A stretch of 64,000 bases of DNA from Methanobrevibacter sp. (lineage in GTDB: Archaea; Methanobacteriota; Methanobacteria; Methanobacteriales; Methanobacteriaceae): assembly GCF_017539065.1 (NCBI RefSeq), contig NZ_JAFYHP010000016.1, forward strand, positions 1 through 64,000. The letters are read 5' to 3'. The notes beneath the pieces were generated by a model. The model ran no database searches and was not told the DNA's origin. It saw only the letters and a program-made list of their open reading frames with translations. A program made the translations under genes and the position numbers. Below, one piece after another: positions 16,328-25,500 of this stretch (position 1 is its first letter; every line of letters starts with the position of its first letter).

Positions 16328-18010
16328 ATGTCAGAATCTGAATACAGAATGATAGAAATTTTAAGGGTACTAGCTAAACAAGAAAAACCTACCGGTTCAA
16401 AAGTAATAGCTGACGAGTTAAAAGAAAAGGGTTTTAACTTAGGCGAACGTGCCGTCAGGTACCATATGCAGATTTTAGATGAAAAGGGCTTTACTGAAAA
16501 GGTAGGGTACTCCGGAAGAGTCATCACAGATTTGGGCCTTGAAAAACTTGAAAAGGGATTAATTTATGATCAAGTTGATTTCATTTATTCAAAAATTGAA
16601 GAAATGATTTATTTGACTGACTTTACATATATGACACAAAAGGGAAATGTGGTTGTCAATACATCAACTCTTTATAATGAAGAATCAATTAATATAATGA
16701 AAAAGATTTTTGAAAGTGGACTTTCTGTTAGTCCTTACGTTAATATAAATGAAGATAAAGTTTCCGGAGAAATTGAAGTCACAACAATTTGCGGAACAAC
16801 AATCGATGGGGTGCTGCTAAGCAATGGGATACCTTCACAACCCCAATACGGAGGACTGCTTCAAATTGAAAATAACCAGCCGATCAAATTCACAGACATC
16901 ATATCCTACAAAAAGACATCATTGACCCCGCTTGACGCCTTTTCAAATGCCAATCTAACAACTGTATTGGATGTGATTAACGACGGCAACGGAATAATTC
17001 CTGCAAACTTCAGGTTAGTTCCTGAAATTGCAAAAGAAAAAACCGTTGAAATAATAAGTCAATTAGACAAAATTGGAATCGGTGGAGTAATCGGCATTTC
17101 CGAGAATGGAAAAGATCTGCTCGGACTACCAGTTCCTGACGGAATGGTTGGAATAGCCATCATTGGAGGAATAACTCCATTCTGTGCACTCAAAGAATTG
17201 GGTCAGGACATTGACATTAAAATAGCTGAAGAAATAACAAATTTTGAGAATTTATCACCGATAACAACAAAAATCAATCAGATATTTACAGCCCCATCCA
17301 TTGAAAAGCAACCGAAAATACCGTTTGTGCTTTCAAAATCATGGAACCTAATCCAGCAGGTTAACTTTGACGTTGAAAAGCAGAAGGGAGAGATTGTTGC
17401 AAACGTATCCTATGTCAATAAGAAAGACCTGGACGATGCATTGGGCATCATGGAAGAAACCTTCAACAACAATCCGAAATACATCAATCCATATTACAAA
17501 TTAGTGGACCATCCTGACGACAAAGACAAAGTGGGCATAGCCACAATATGTAGCTTAAGCATCGACGGAATACTGATAAACAATGGAATAATGAGCAATC
17601 CGAAATACAGCGGACTGCTTGAGCTGTCCGAACCTCCGCTATTCATCGATTTGATTTCATATAACGGAACAACCTTGGATCCGCACAAGATATTCCTATC
17701 AAAAAACATGACATCAATATCCGGAGAGAATGGACCGAACAAGATATTGGCAAGTGTAAAGGAAATTCCATATATCTCAAGGGATTATGCAGTGCAGATT
17801 CTGGATGTTTTGAATAATATCGGATTTTCCATCTATAAGATTGGAAAGCCAAGGGAACTTGTCTACAATTCAAAAGTGGACAATTATAATTTTGGAGTTA
17901 TCACTGGTGGTGGACTTAACTCTATCGGTGCTGTAAAAGAAAAGGGCGTTGACATAGAAGTTAAAGCTGTTGAAAAGCTGCTTCCGTTTGAAAAAATGGA
18001 TAGACTGTAA
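16328..18010 (+). CDS. nrpR: Nitrogen regulator NrpR
   Basis: 560 residues. Residues 1-75 are a winged helix (MIEILRVLAKQEKPTGSKVI, then LGERAVRYHMQILDEKGF and a VGYSGRVITDLG wing). Two tandem NrpR effector domains follow (about 80-320 and 325-555), each with an ICGTTIDGVLL- or CSLSIDGILI-type segment and a GxGG-like turn (GIGGVIG, GVITGGGLNSIG). NrpR senses 2-oxoglutarate and represses nitrogen genes. This is the single-protein, two-domain form. The start follows GAGGGTTTTC. The adjacent glnA and its operator imply autoregulation by read-through. Confidence 0.93.
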   Translation: MSESEYRMIEILRVLAKQEKPTGSKVIADELKEKGFNLGERAVRYHMQILDEKGFTEKVGYSGRVITDLGLEKLEKGLIYDQVDFIYSKIEEMIYLTDFTYMTQKGNVVVNTSTLYNEESINIMKKIFESGLSVSPYVNINEDKVSGEIEVTTICGTTIDGVLLSNGIPSQPQYGGLLQIENNQPIKFTDIISYKKTSLTPLDAFSNANLTTVLDVINDGNGIIPANFRLVPEIAKEKTVEIISQLDKIGIGGVIGISENGKDLLGLPVPDGMVGIAIIGGITPFCALKELGQDIDIKIAEEITNFENLSPITTKINQIFTAPSIEKQPKIPFVLSKSWNLIQQVNFDVEKQKGEIVANVSYVNKKDLDDALGIMEETFNNNPKYINPYYKLVDHPDDKDKVGIATICSLSIDGILINNGIMSNPKYSGLLELSEPPLFIDLISYNGTTLDPHKIFLSKNMTSISGENGPNKILASVKEIPYISRDYAVQILDVLNNIGFSIYKIGKPRELVYNSKVDNYNFGVITGGGLNSIGAVKEKGVDIEVKAVEKLLPFEKMDRL

Positions 18011-18022
18011 TCAGATTACAGT
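18004..18022. terminator. Palindrome spanning convergent stops of nrpR and DUF2097 gene
   Basis: ACTGTAATC-A-GATTACAGT, a perfect 9-bp palindrome that contains both facing stop codons. A T-tract is lacking in both directions, so it may act as an RNA end-stabilising hairpin more than as a terminator. Confidence 0.4.
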
Positions 18023-18301
18023 AACTTCCACTTCTTCACCATCTTTTGGATAGTGAATGAATTCTATTATGTCTTCTTCAACTTCATAGACATCTATTTC
18101 TATAGTGGCTCCCAAATCACTTTCATCGAGAGATACTAACATTTTGAATCCCGGTTCTCCGAAATATTCGGAGAAATCAACGTTTAATACTTCACCTTCG
18201 GCAAAAATCCTATTGTATGAAATTTCAATATTATCATGAATCTTTACATTTTCTTTTAAGTATTTCACTGCATCTTCAGTTGTTAATTTCAATTCTTTCA
18301 T
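18011..18301 (-). CDS. DUF2097-type protein, paralogue 1
   Basis: 96 residues from ATG 18301, chosen because AAGTGATTGTC precedes it. It shares an ISYNRIFAEGEVL core, an N-terminal LTTEDAVKYLKENVKI helix and an acidic strand-rich C-terminal half with the next gene (ISYNRIFAPGEVL), so the two are a tandem duplication. I recognise the pattern as DUF2097, found in Methanobacteriales; no function is known. Its promoter carries an MsvR-like palindrome at 18345-18364 directly next to a TATA box, which suggests redox control. Confidence 0.65.
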   Translation of the reverse strand: MKELKLTTEDAVKYLKENVKIHDNIEISYNRIFAEGEVLNVDFSEYFGEPGFKMLVSLDESDLGATIEIDVYEVEEDIIEFIHYPKDGEEVEVTVI

Positions 18302-18344
18302 GACAATCACTTCCTATATTAAAATATATTTTAACATATATAAA

Positions 18345-18364
18345 TGTTTGTATTCATACGAACA
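18345..18364 (-). promoter_or_regulatory. MsvR-like operator at DUF2097 promoter
   Basis: TGTTTGTAT-TC-ATACGAACA is a 20-bp palindrome with one mismatch and contains TTTGTA-N4-TACGAA, one base from the MsvR motif TTCGTA-N4-TACGAA. On the minus strand it is followed at once by TTTATATATG, a TATA box, about 25-45 bases before the start codon. The same geometry occurs at nrdD. Confidence 0.55.
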
Positions 18365-18393
18365 AAAAAAATTTTTAATAAAAAAAAGATGAT

Positions 18394-18684
18394 TTAAAGA
18401 AGCTCTATAATCAGCTCTTTTTCATCAGTAATGTGGCGCATTTCAATTAAATCTTCACCGATTTCATTGAAATCGACTTCAATGGATTGATTTAAGATTT
18501 CACCAGTTAACTGCATTGCAACCCTTAGACCTTCTCCAGTTTCCTCATCCTCTTCAGTGATTCCCAAAACTTCACCTGGAGCAAAAATACGATTGTAAGA
18601 AATTTCCAAAAGATCTCTAACTTTAACTTCATTTCTGACATATTCGATTGCGTCTTCTAGGGTCATTTGAATTTCTTCTACCAT
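18394..18684 (-). CDS. DUF2097-type protein, paralogue 2
   Basis: 96 residues, paralogous to 18011-18301 with about one third identity, strongest at the ISYNRIF(A)xGEVL motif. It has an N-terminal helix (MTLEDAIEYVRNEVKV), a strand-rich acidic second half and no cysteines, membrane segments or signal. The start is ATG behind AAGTGATATT. It lies between fwdC and its paralogue; a terminator after fwdC and the MsvR-like site before the paralogue suggest separate expression. The function is unknown. Confidence 0.6.
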   Translation of the reverse strand: MVEEIQMTLEDAIEYVRNEVKVRDLLEISYNRIFAPGEVLGITEEDEETGEGLRVAMQLTGEILNQSIEVDFNEIGEDLIEMRHITDEKELIIELL

Positions 18685-18702
18685 AATATCACTTATCTCA
18701 AT

Positions 18703-18740
18703 TAAAAAAAAGAAAAAAGAGAAAGGAATTATAAATTCCT
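18703..18740 (-). terminator. Terminator of the fwd operon
   Basis: At the end of fwdC, an AGGAATT/AATTCCT stem with a three-base loop (18724-18740) is followed on the minus strand by a long T-rich tract (TTTTTTCTTTTTTTT). Confidence 0.65.
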
Positions 18741-19595
18741 GTATTCTCTGATTGAAGTATATTCGTCGTCTAATTCTCCGTAGGTAGCTAATTTTTCTTT
18801 GTTGGTTTCAGCACCTAAGTAAAGGTTACCTTTACCGTTAAGACCAATATCTCCAGTATAGTGGATATATTTACCTTCGTAAACAACGCCTTCTACTTCA
18901 GGATCTACAACAATACCGTTGAGGACAAATCCTTCGAGTAATCTTCCAAGGAATCCGTGGATGATAATGTTACCGTTTTTCATTTGTCCACCAGGCCAAC
19001 GGTTTACGTCACCGTCGATTTCAATGACACCTTTGGTCATGTGAATACCTGCTAAGATGTCACAGTTACCTTTAACGTGGATTTTTCCACCAGTTAAACA
19101 TTCACCACATTGTTTACCAGCGTTACCGCCGACAACAATTTGTCCACCGGTCATACCTCTCCATTCACCGATGTATGAAGCACCAGTGAATTCTTTGGTA
19201 TTTCCTTCGATTTCAAGGTATCCGCCAGACATTTCTCTACCAGCGTGAGCTGCTGCGTTACCTTTAACGAGAATGGATCCACCGGACATTTCTGCACCAA
19301 CGTGTAAATCTACACTGCTGTTACATACGATGTTTCCACCGCTCATTTTACAACCGATGTATTTTACTCTGTTTAAGTCACCGTTTAAAATCATTTCAAC
19401 ATCATTAGGTCCGTTAGCTTCTCCTTCAACGGTTACTTTGAAGAAGTCAGTTAATGGGAACCTTGAGTTTCCGATAGGAACTTGATACTTTGCGAAATCA
19501 TCTTCGGTCCATGAGTAAATTTCATCAGGAATTAACTCATCAAATTCTAAAGCGATTGAAGAAGTTTTGATTTGATCAAATGTTATTGTTTTCAA
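18729..19595 (-). CDS. fwdC: Tungsten formylmethanofuran dehydrogenase subunit C
   Basis: About 288 residues. The body is a run of GxxMxGG repeats ([59 protein letters not shown]), the right-handed beta helix shared with the C-terminal domain of glutamate synthase. FwdC scaffolds the FwdA/FwdB enzyme that reduces CO2 to formylmethanofuran, the first step of methanogenesis. TTG 19595 is preferred because GGGGTG sits five bases before it; GTG 19604 is the alternative. It is the last gene of the operon here. Confidence 0.92.
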   Translation of the reverse strand: MKTITFDQIKTSSIALEFDELIPDEIYSWTEDDFAKYQVPIGNSRFPLTDFFKVTVEGEANGPNDVEMILNGDLNRVKYIGCKMSGGNIVCNSSVDLHVGAEMSGGSILVKGNAAAHAGREMSGGYLEIEGNTKEFTGASYIGEWRGMTGGQIVVGGNAGKQCGECLTGGKIHVKGNCDILAGIHMTKGVIEIDGDVNRWPGGQMKNGNIIIHGFLGRLLEGFVLNGIVVDPEVEGVVYEGKYIHYTGDIGLNGKGNLYLGAETNKEKLATYGELDDEYTSIREYRNL

Positions 19596-19606
19596 ATTAA
19601 ACACCC

Positions 19607-21322
19607 CTATTTACCATCAACATCTATTCTAATTGGGTTAGATACGTAGTGGTCGTGTACTGGGTAGTTTTCCCATTTAACTGAGTAGTATTGTGTAAAG
19701 AATGGCATAATGTTGTCGATAACTTTTTGTTCGTTTTGTTCCCATCCTTTTACGTTAACCCAAATGTTTTGACTTTCTTTAACTTTTACAATTTCTTTGT
19801 CTTTTACTAAGATTTGACCATCTTTAATAGTGTATTCAGCAACATTGAAACCTTTTTCAATGTCAGCAGCTTGTCTGGATGGATCAATTTCATTAGGATT
19901 TATGTCGTATACTGCAATGTCTGCTCTGTATCCAGGAGTAAGAGCACCTCTATCGGTGAATCCGTAGATTCTAGCAGGAGCAGCTCTTGTAATAGTTGCA
20001 ATTTCGTAGAAATCGTATTCTCTGTCAAGAGTTGGAAGAGTGGTTCTTCTTTGAGCCCATTTGTGAACTTCTCCGTTTTCCATCATTTCCATTCTTCTTT
20101 GGTTACTCATCAACCAGGAGATAATTCTAGGATATCTAGTGAATGGTCCTGCGTTAGGGTGGTCAGTAGTTAAACATACTTGCCATGGGTTTTCAATTCC
20201 TAAGAACAATTCTAAACCAATAGCCCATTGTAATGTATTAACAGGGTTTTTACCAGAGTAAATACATGGAATAATACCTGCTGCGGTTTCACATTCAATG
20301 TCCTTGTTGGTCCATTTAAGACCGGATAATTTGAACAAGTCGTATTCCATAGGAGCGTCTGCAGTCATTGTAGTGGTTTCATCCAAAGTAACTTGACCTA
20401 CGTCACAGGTAATGTGGTCATGTTTGTTAATGTAGTCAGCGAGTTCAGGTGCAGCAGATCCTGCATCTTTCCAACTGTTACCAGTGTATGAGTGGAACTG
20501 CAAGTGAGTAACGTGCATAACTTGGTCTCTGACTTCAGCTGCTTTTGAACCTTTTTTAATGTTTTTAACGGAATCCATGGTTTCTAAAGTTGTAGTGTAG
20601 TTACCTGGGTGTCCTAAATCGTTAGGGTGAATGTGGATAGAGTGAGGTAAGTTTAACATTTCGTTTGCTTTTGCTAAAGCTATAACGACTTCTTTGGAAG
20701 TTACGTCAAAGTATGGTGCTTTGTCATTGTAACCATGTACGTTCATACCCCATCCCCATGCTTCACTTCCACATGGGTTTACGATTTTGATTCCGTAACC
20801 TTTGGAGATTTTTAACCAAGCAGCGACGAATGCTGCGATGTCTTCAATATTGTTATCTTTTGCATATTCCATTACGAACCAGTTGTTACCAAATAATGGT
20901 AAAGCTGGAATGTCTAATTGTGGAATAGTTGCAATTTCTTCGTGAGTGTGTTTTGCTTCAAGAGGAGGCATAGCTGCTTCTACAACAGTACCGTAACCTA
21001 ATCTTGAGTATCTGTAACCGGTTGCAGGACAACTTGGAATGGAGAATCCAGATTCTGATCTTAATACTTTAGTTTTTTGAGTAACACCTCTTCTGGAATC
21101 TTCAGGTCTGTATAATCTTCCTACTACTAATTTAGGACCTGCAACGTGTGCGTGAGGGTCAATACCTGCCGGCATGACTATTTTATCGGTAACGTCTAAG
21201 ACTTTAGCATCAGCGGATACATTATCTACTATAAGGCCGTCTTTGAACATGACGTCCATCTTTTCCCCGTTGACTTCATTAGCAGGGTCGTAGACAATAC
21301 CGTTTTTAAGAATATATTCCAT
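19607..21322 (-). CDS. fwdA: Formylmethanofuran dehydrogenase subunit A (amidohydrolase)
   Basis: About 571 residues of the amidohydrolase superfamily. The metal ligands appear as [10 protein letters not shown] near residue 60 and [13 protein letters not shown] in the middle, with a later VTHLQFHSY strand and [10 protein letters not shown], which carries the catalytic Asp. FwdA condenses formate, made by FwdB from CO2, with methanofuran through a binuclear metal site. ATG 21322 follows AAAGGTGATATA; the upstream methionine is not needed. The gene lies between fwdB and fwdC, with 10- and 11-base gaps. Confidence 0.95.
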   Translation of the reverse strand: MEYILKNGIVYDPANEVNGEKMDVMFKDGLIVDNVSADAKVLDVTDKIVMPAGIDPHAHVAGPKLVVGRLYRPEDSRRGVTQKTKVLRSESGFSIPSCPATGYRYSRLGYGTVVEAAMPPLEAKHTHEEIATIPQLDIPALPLFGNNWFVMEYAKDNNIEDIAAFVAAWLKISKGYGIKIVNPCGSEAWGWGMNVHGYNDKAPYFDVTSKEVVIALAKANEMLNLPHSIHIHPNDLGHPGNYTTTLETMDSVKNIKKGSKAAEVRDQVMHVTHLQFHSYTGNSWKDAGSAAPELADYINKHDHITCDVGQVTLDETTTMTADAPMEYDLFKLSGLKWTNKDIECETAAGIIPCIYSGKNPVNTLQWAIGLELFLGIENPWQVCLTTDHPNAGPFTRYPRIISWLMSNQRRMEMMENGEVHKWAQRRTTLPTLDREYDFYEIATITRAAPARIYGFTDRGALTPGYRADIAVYDINPNEIDPSRQAADIEKGFNVAEYTIKDGQILVKDKEIVKVKESQNIWVNVKGWEQNEQKVIDNIMPFFTQYYSVKWENYPVHDHYVSNPIRIDVDGK

Positions 21323-21332
21323 TATATCACCT

Positions 21333-22709
21333 TTAGAGTGCGTTTGGATTTGGCACATATTTTGGAGCTGTGTTTGGCTCTTCTCTGAGTTTCATTACTC
21401 TTTCTTTCAATTCACGGACAATCCATTCGTCGTCACGACAGGTTTCTGGTTTGTCGATTGCTTTTTTCATGTAGATAGGAACTCCATCCATACGATAACT
21501 GGTACCTGCACATTCTACACCAATGAATGAACCTGGTAATACAACATCAGCAAGTTCAGTTGATGGACCCCAGTGGATATCGATTTGAATAACAGGAATG
21601 TTAGCCAAGTGTTGGTTAGCTCCGTTAGGGAAGTGAGCACCGGGGTCAGCTGCAATAACCATGAAACAGTCAGGTTCTTTTCTTACTAACAAATCGATAG
21701 TGTTGGTTTCACCCATCATATATCTTGGGTAACCTCTACAGTAGTCAACACCGAAAGCAAATCCACATTCGAATGCCATGAAAATGTTGAATCCGTTTAC
21801 GTTAAAGTGACCTCTCATTGGAGTAAGACCCCATTTACTGTATTTGTTTAAGTCTTGTACCATTTTAATTGCAATATCAATGTTTCTTTGTTTTGATAAA
21901 GTGTGGGTTAAACCTAAACCGAAGAAGAGAACACCGAATTCTGCGTTTTTCATTTCTTCTGCTAATTCGTAGATGTCTTCTTTAGGAATTCCAGAAATTA
22001 CGTCTTGGTATAATTCTTTTCCTCTGAGAACTGCTCTAATAGCGTTGTAGAAACCGTAGTCTCCGTTTTGTTCAAATCCGATCCATTTGTCAGAACATTT
22101 TGCGGTATCTGAGAATTTTGGATCCATTGTAACAACAGTTCTGTCGAATCTTCCTCTTTGTCTGAAGTATCCTCTACAGAACACAGCATATCTTGCCATG
22201 TGTCTTGGGTGAGAGTTCATAGCGTTACTTCCGGAGTAAGCAATCATGTCAGCTCTGTTTTGAACTTCTCCTAAGGTTTGAATAGGGTAACCTGCGTTTT
22301 GCACAGCTTGGAGAGAAGGACCGTGACAGATGGTAGCTTGGTTATCTAATACAGCACCGATGTATTCACCTAATGCTACACCTTCTTTCATACATTCGGT
22401 AGAAGTTTCAGACCAACCGTAGAATACAGGTCTGATGGAATTAGCAATGTATTCAGCAGCTTTGTCTAAAGCGGTATCCCAATCAACTTCTTTGAGTTCT
22501 CCGTTTTCATCCCTAATCATTGGAACAATTAATCTTTGATCCATATCTTCCATAATTTTACTTGCACCTAATCTGCATGCGTGTCTTACAGCAACAACGT
22601 GACCGTTTTTAACCAAGTAATCTAAATCGTCACAGTTACAACCACAAAATGCGCAGGTACAATTTTCAACAATGTAATCGTAATCAGTTATAGGTGGCTC
22701 ATAAGTCAT
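21333..22709 (-). CDS. fwdB: Formylmethanofuran dehydrogenase subunit B (tungstopterin, Cys type)
   Basis: About 458 residues of the molybdo/tungstopterin oxidoreductase family. The N-terminus has a cysteine cluster [13 protein letters not shown] for one [4Fe-4S]; RHACRLGAS supplies the cysteine ligand to tungsten, where some methanogens have selenocysteine. [14 protein letters not shown] and the [13 protein letters not shown] pterin-contacting strand follow. It reduces CO2 to formate with ferredoxin-level electrons from FwdF/FwdG. The start ATG 22709 lies inside the end of fwdD (11-base overlap) behind GGGAGGAG. Confidence 0.95.
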   Translation of the reverse strand: MTYEPPITDYDYIVENCTCAFCGCNCDDLDYLVKNGHVVAVRHACRLGASKIMEDMDQRLIVPMIRDENGELKEVDWDTALDKAAEYIANSIRPVFYGWSETSTECMKEGVALGEYIGAVLDNQATICHGPSLQAVQNAGYPIQTLGEVQNRADMIAYSGSNAMNSHPRHMARYAVFCRGYFRQRGRFDRTVVTMDPKFSDTAKCSDKWIGFEQNGDYGFYNAIRAVLRGKELYQDVISGIPKEDIYELAEEMKNAEFGVLFFGLGLTHTLSKQRNIDIAIKMVQDLNKYSKWGLTPMRGHFNVNGFNIFMAFECGFAFGVDYCRGYPRYMMGETNTIDLLVRKEPDCFMVIAADPGAHFPNGANQHLANIPVIQIDIHWGPSTELADVVLPGSFIGVECAGTSYRMDGVPIYMKKAIDKPETCRDDEWIVRELKERVMKLREEPNTAPKYVPNPNAL

Positions 22710-23268
22710 GATCAATCAACTCCTCCCATTTACGTCCGTGATAAACAGGTAATTCACCTAAAGATTCCATGTTTTCAACAACATCGTCATCTTCTTCATC
22801 AACGTATTTTTTGTATACCCATCTCATTAAGTCAGCCATGAGTAATACTTTTCTGTCGGTTTTTTCGACAGTGCATCTAATTCCTTTGTAAGTAGGGTCA
22901 GAACAGCAGTAAGTATCGTGACTTACAATAGTGTTAGCCCATGGTCCTTTACAAATGAATACAGTTCCTTCGTGAGGTGCATCTCTTGATACTGCGCAGT
23001 TTACTACTACTTCACCGAAATCGGTTTTTACAAGTACAGTATCCCAGTTGTTTACACCTAACTTTGCCATATCTCTTGGATCCATGTAACAAGTACCGGA
23101 AGCATTTTTGTACTCTTGTTTTAATGTGGATCCCCTTTTCTTACAAGCACCTTGGTAGATATCAGAACCGGTGTTTAACATACATTTTAAAACATCAGTT
23201 GTTCCTTCACCAGTGATTTTTACATCAGGTACTACAGGTTTTTCTAAATAAGTATTAGCATAATGCAT
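22699..23268 (-). CDS. fwdD: Formylmethanofuran dehydrogenase subunit D
   Basis: 189 residues. FwdD corresponds to the small C-terminal barrel domain of molybdopterin oxidoreductases and covers the pterin of FwdB. Recognisable are [37 protein letters not shown] and the [24 protein letters not shown] segment. An acidic C-terminal extension of about 50 residues ([14 protein letters not shown]) makes it longer than many homologues. The start follows GGGGGAAGATT, 12 bases after fwdG. Confidence 0.9.
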   Translation of the reverse strand: MHYANTYLEKPVVPDVKITGEGTTDVLKCMLNTGSDIYQGACKKRGSTLKQEYKNASGTCYMDPRDMAKLGVNNWDTVLVKTDFGEVVVNCAVSRDAPHEGTVFICKGPWANTIVSHDTYCCSDPTYKGIRCTVEKTDRKVLLMADLMRWVYKKYVDEEDDDVVENMESLGELPVYHGRKWEELIDHDL

Positions 23269-23280
23269 ATAATCTTCCCC

Positions 23281-23511
23281 CTATTCTAACCATATAGCAT
23301 TTACTGGGCAAAACATTTGACATGTTCCACACTTTTCACATTTTTCCGGACTGAAAAGTTTGATAAATCCATTTTCTACCATCATAATAACTTCTTCAGT
23401 CTTCGCACCATTACCACCAGCATTTTCTGGACTGATAGCAGCATTTACAGGACAAGCAATAACACAAATCCCGCATCCTAAACAATTATCTTGATTAACT
23501 TTAAGTTCCAT
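23281..23511 (-). CDS. fwdG: Formylmethanofuran dehydrogenase ferredoxin subunit G
   Basis: 76 residues with two four-cysteine motifs, CLGCGICVIACPVNA and CEKCGTCQMFCPVNA, for two [4Fe-4S] clusters. It passes electrons between polyferredoxin FwdF and the tungsten subunit. The 25-residue insertion between the motifs is typical of FwdG. It lies between fwdF and fwdD in a tightly packed operon. Confidence 0.93.
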   Translation of the reverse strand: MELKVNQDNCLGCGICVIACPVNAAISPENAGGNGAKTEEVIMMVENGFIKLFSPEKCEKCGTCQMFCPVNAIWLE

Positions 23512-23519
23512 CTAATCAC

Positions 23520-24617
23520 CTAATCTTTAATTGCGTCTAAAGCTTCTTTCCAAGTGGTTGAGCTAATAGGTGTGTGGTCAATTTCAGTTCTTTTTACGGT
23601 AATTGCGCCGTTAGGACATGCTTTTGCACATGCTTTACATTTTACACAGTATTCATTGTATGCAATAACATGTTCCATTCTAGAACCAGGACCTGAGGAT
23701 ATAGGGAATGCTAAAGCGTTACATCCACAAATATCTACACAAGCTCCACAAGCTTGACATTTTTCATCGTCGATTTCAATAGAACCTTCAAATGGTTTTT
23801 TGTGTTTAGCAGCATCAGTTGGACATACTCCTTCACACCATCCACAGAATACACATAAATCAGAGTCAATTACGGAGTTTCCGGTAACTACAGCTTTTGC
23901 AGGGTCTAAATCATACTCACCATAGCTGCATGCTCTACAAAGTGCTTTGATAGCATTGGTAGGACAAGATTTTTTACATACTAAACAGTATACACATTTT
24001 TCTTTGTCAATGACAATAGATTCTTTTCCAGTTTCTTTATCTACGACGATTGCTTCTGCAGGACATAATTCGCCACATACGCCACAGTAAATACATTCTT
24101 CTTCATTTACTTCGATTTCACCAGTTACTAAATCAGCACGAGCTGGTAAAACTCTTTCAATGACAATTGCATCACGAGGACATGCGATTTCACATCTTTT
24201 ACAGTAAATACATTCATCATCATTAATTTCTGAGAAAGCGTTGTAGTGAGGATATGCTTCAATTTCTTTGATTGGTACGCCGTCAATAGTTAATACTAAT
24301 GCATCAACAGGACATAAACCGCTGCACATACCACATAATACACATTTACTTTCGTCAATGCTTACTCTTTGAACATCAAATTCGTCTTTGAAGTTTTGAG
24401 CAATCTTTTCATGACCACTGAAATAAATGTCGTTTGAGATTCTGTGACGTGCGTCCACAGCAATTGGATTTAAGGTAATTGCTTCTACAGGACAAGTAGA
24501 TTCACAGATTCCACAACCTAAACAAGTAGAGTCATTGAAAGACAATTTTCTAACTTCTTCAGCATCTCTTGTGATGTCAAAGTTGTTGTCTTGAACCTCT
24601 TTTAAATTTCTAATCAT
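23520..24617 (-). CDS. fwdF: Polyferredoxin FwdF
   Basis: About 365 residues with eight CxxCxxCxxxCP-type motifs in four ferredoxin-like units, for example CLGCGICESTCPVEA, CVLCGMCSGLCPVDA, CIYCKRCEIACPRDA, CIYCGVCGELCPAEA and CVKCKACAKACPNGA. In the solved Methanothermobacter complex FwdF carries electrons as a wire of eight clusters between enzyme units. ATG 24617 follows GGAGATTGAAA and overlaps the end of the upstream HTH-ferredoxin gene. A paralogue lies at 25501-26514. Confidence 0.93.
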   Translation of the reverse strand: MIRNLKEVQDNNFDITRDAEEVRKLSFNDSTCLGCGICESTCPVEAITLNPIAVDARHRISNDIYFSGHEKIAQNFKDEFDVQRVSIDESKCVLCGMCSGLCPVDALVLTIDGVPIKEIEAYPHYNAFSEINDDECIYCKRCEIACPRDAIVIERVLPARADLVTGEIEVNEEECIYCGVCGELCPAEAIVVDKETGKESIVIDKEKCVYCLVCKKSCPTNAIKALCRACSYGEYDLDPAKAVVTGNSVIDSDLCVFCGWCEGVCPTDAAKHKKPFEGSIEIDDEKCQACGACVDICGCNALAFPISSGPGSRMEHVIAYNEYCVKCKACAKACPNGAITVKRTEIDHTPISSTTWKEALDAIKD

Positions 24618-25068
24618 TTTCAATCTCCAAAATTTTTATAGACTTAGTTGGGCAGTCTTCGCTACATAGCTCACAGCCACAACATTGTATGGAGTCTGCA
24701 TGCGCTTGTAATGATTCTAACTTAATAGCTTTCATTGTACATGCATTTACACATAAGCCGCAACCAATACAAGAGTCCGCTATAATTACTTCGAAATTTC
24801 TTTCTCGGCAAATGTTCACAATTTTTCGACTCTGTTCTGGTTCGTCAAATATTGCCTCGGTCATTTTCAAAAAATCCCTGGGAGATAAGTCTACGATTGT
24901 TCTTGCAACATCAATAGAGTTCCAAGATAAGTTTCTACCATTCAAATAATGAGATATGGTAGATCTATCGACACTTAGCTCGTCAGCAATTGCTTGATGA
25001 CTTTTACCAGCATCTTTCAACTTGACCGCAGCCAAATATTTAAGACCAGATGCAATATGTTTCGGCAT
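24610..25068 (-). CDS. fwdH: FwdH-like protein: helix-turn-helix fused to ferredoxin
   Basis: 152 residues at the head of the fwd operon. Residues 10-45 form a helix-turn-helix (HQAIADELSVDRSTISHYL), which looks DNA-binding. Residues 95-150 hold two cysteine motifs, CIGCGLCVNACTMKA and CCGCELCSEDCPTKS, for iron-sulfur clusters. The position matches FwdH of Methanothermobacter. The domain pair suggests a redox- or metal-responsive regulator of its own operon as well as, or instead of, an electron carrier; this is inference. The start follows TTGGTGGTTCAAA, and a TATA box near 25110-25120 provides a promoter. Confidence 0.75.
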   Translation of the reverse strand: MPKHIASGLKYLAAVKLKDAGKSHQAIADELSVDRSTISHYLNGRNLSWNSIDVARTIVDLSPRDFLKMTEAIFDEPEQSRKIVNICRERNFEVIIADSCIGCGLCVNACTMKAIKLESLQAHADSIQCCGCELCSEDCPTKSIKILEIEND

Positions 25069-25408
25069 TTTGAACCACCAATGTGTAATGATATGAATAT
25101 ATATTTACTTATATAAATATAGTTGTCTACTAGAATTAAATCAAAAGTTTTATATATTACTGTGGGAATAGTACACATTTTTATTTTTCAATATTGAATA
25201 AAACAGCCTTAATTAAAAAATAACTCTATAAAATAATTTTATTATACAAAATATTTTATAAAAATATATATTATGAATTGTAACCTCAAATATATCCTTG
25301 TATTATGAAAAAATAGAAATAACATACTAAAAATAAGTAATACAATTTTAGTAACAAAGTATTACAAAATCCTAAAAATTATAAAAAAATTTTTTGATTT
25401 GCCTAAAG
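25069..25408. promoter_or_regulatory. fwd operon upstream region
   Basis: AT-rich gap before fwdH. On the minus strand there is a proximal TATA box (ATTTATATAAG, about 25110-25120) that would give a short leader. A second TATA-like run lies at about 25376-25392 immediately after the palindrome at 25409-25425, so a distal promoter with a leader of nearly 300 bases is possible. No open frame or stable structure was seen. Confidence 0.4.
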
Positions 25409-25425
25409 TGTGTAGTAACTACACA
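25409..25425 (-). promoter_or_regulatory. GTGTAGT-A-ACTACAC palindrome, copy 1 (fwd side)
   Basis: TGTGTAGT-A-ACTACACA, a perfect 17-base dyad, lies upstream of the fwd operon and about 75 bases after the stop of the second polyferredoxin gene. Two more copies of the same 15-base core precede mobB. On the minus strand a TATA-like tract begins about 15-20 bases downstream, the same layout as at mobB. Confidence 0.6.
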
Positions 25426-25500
25426 TTACAATTAAAATCAAAATCAAAAAAAATAAAAAAGTGGTTATATGGTGACAGTCAGTAGGTGAAATTAAAAATT

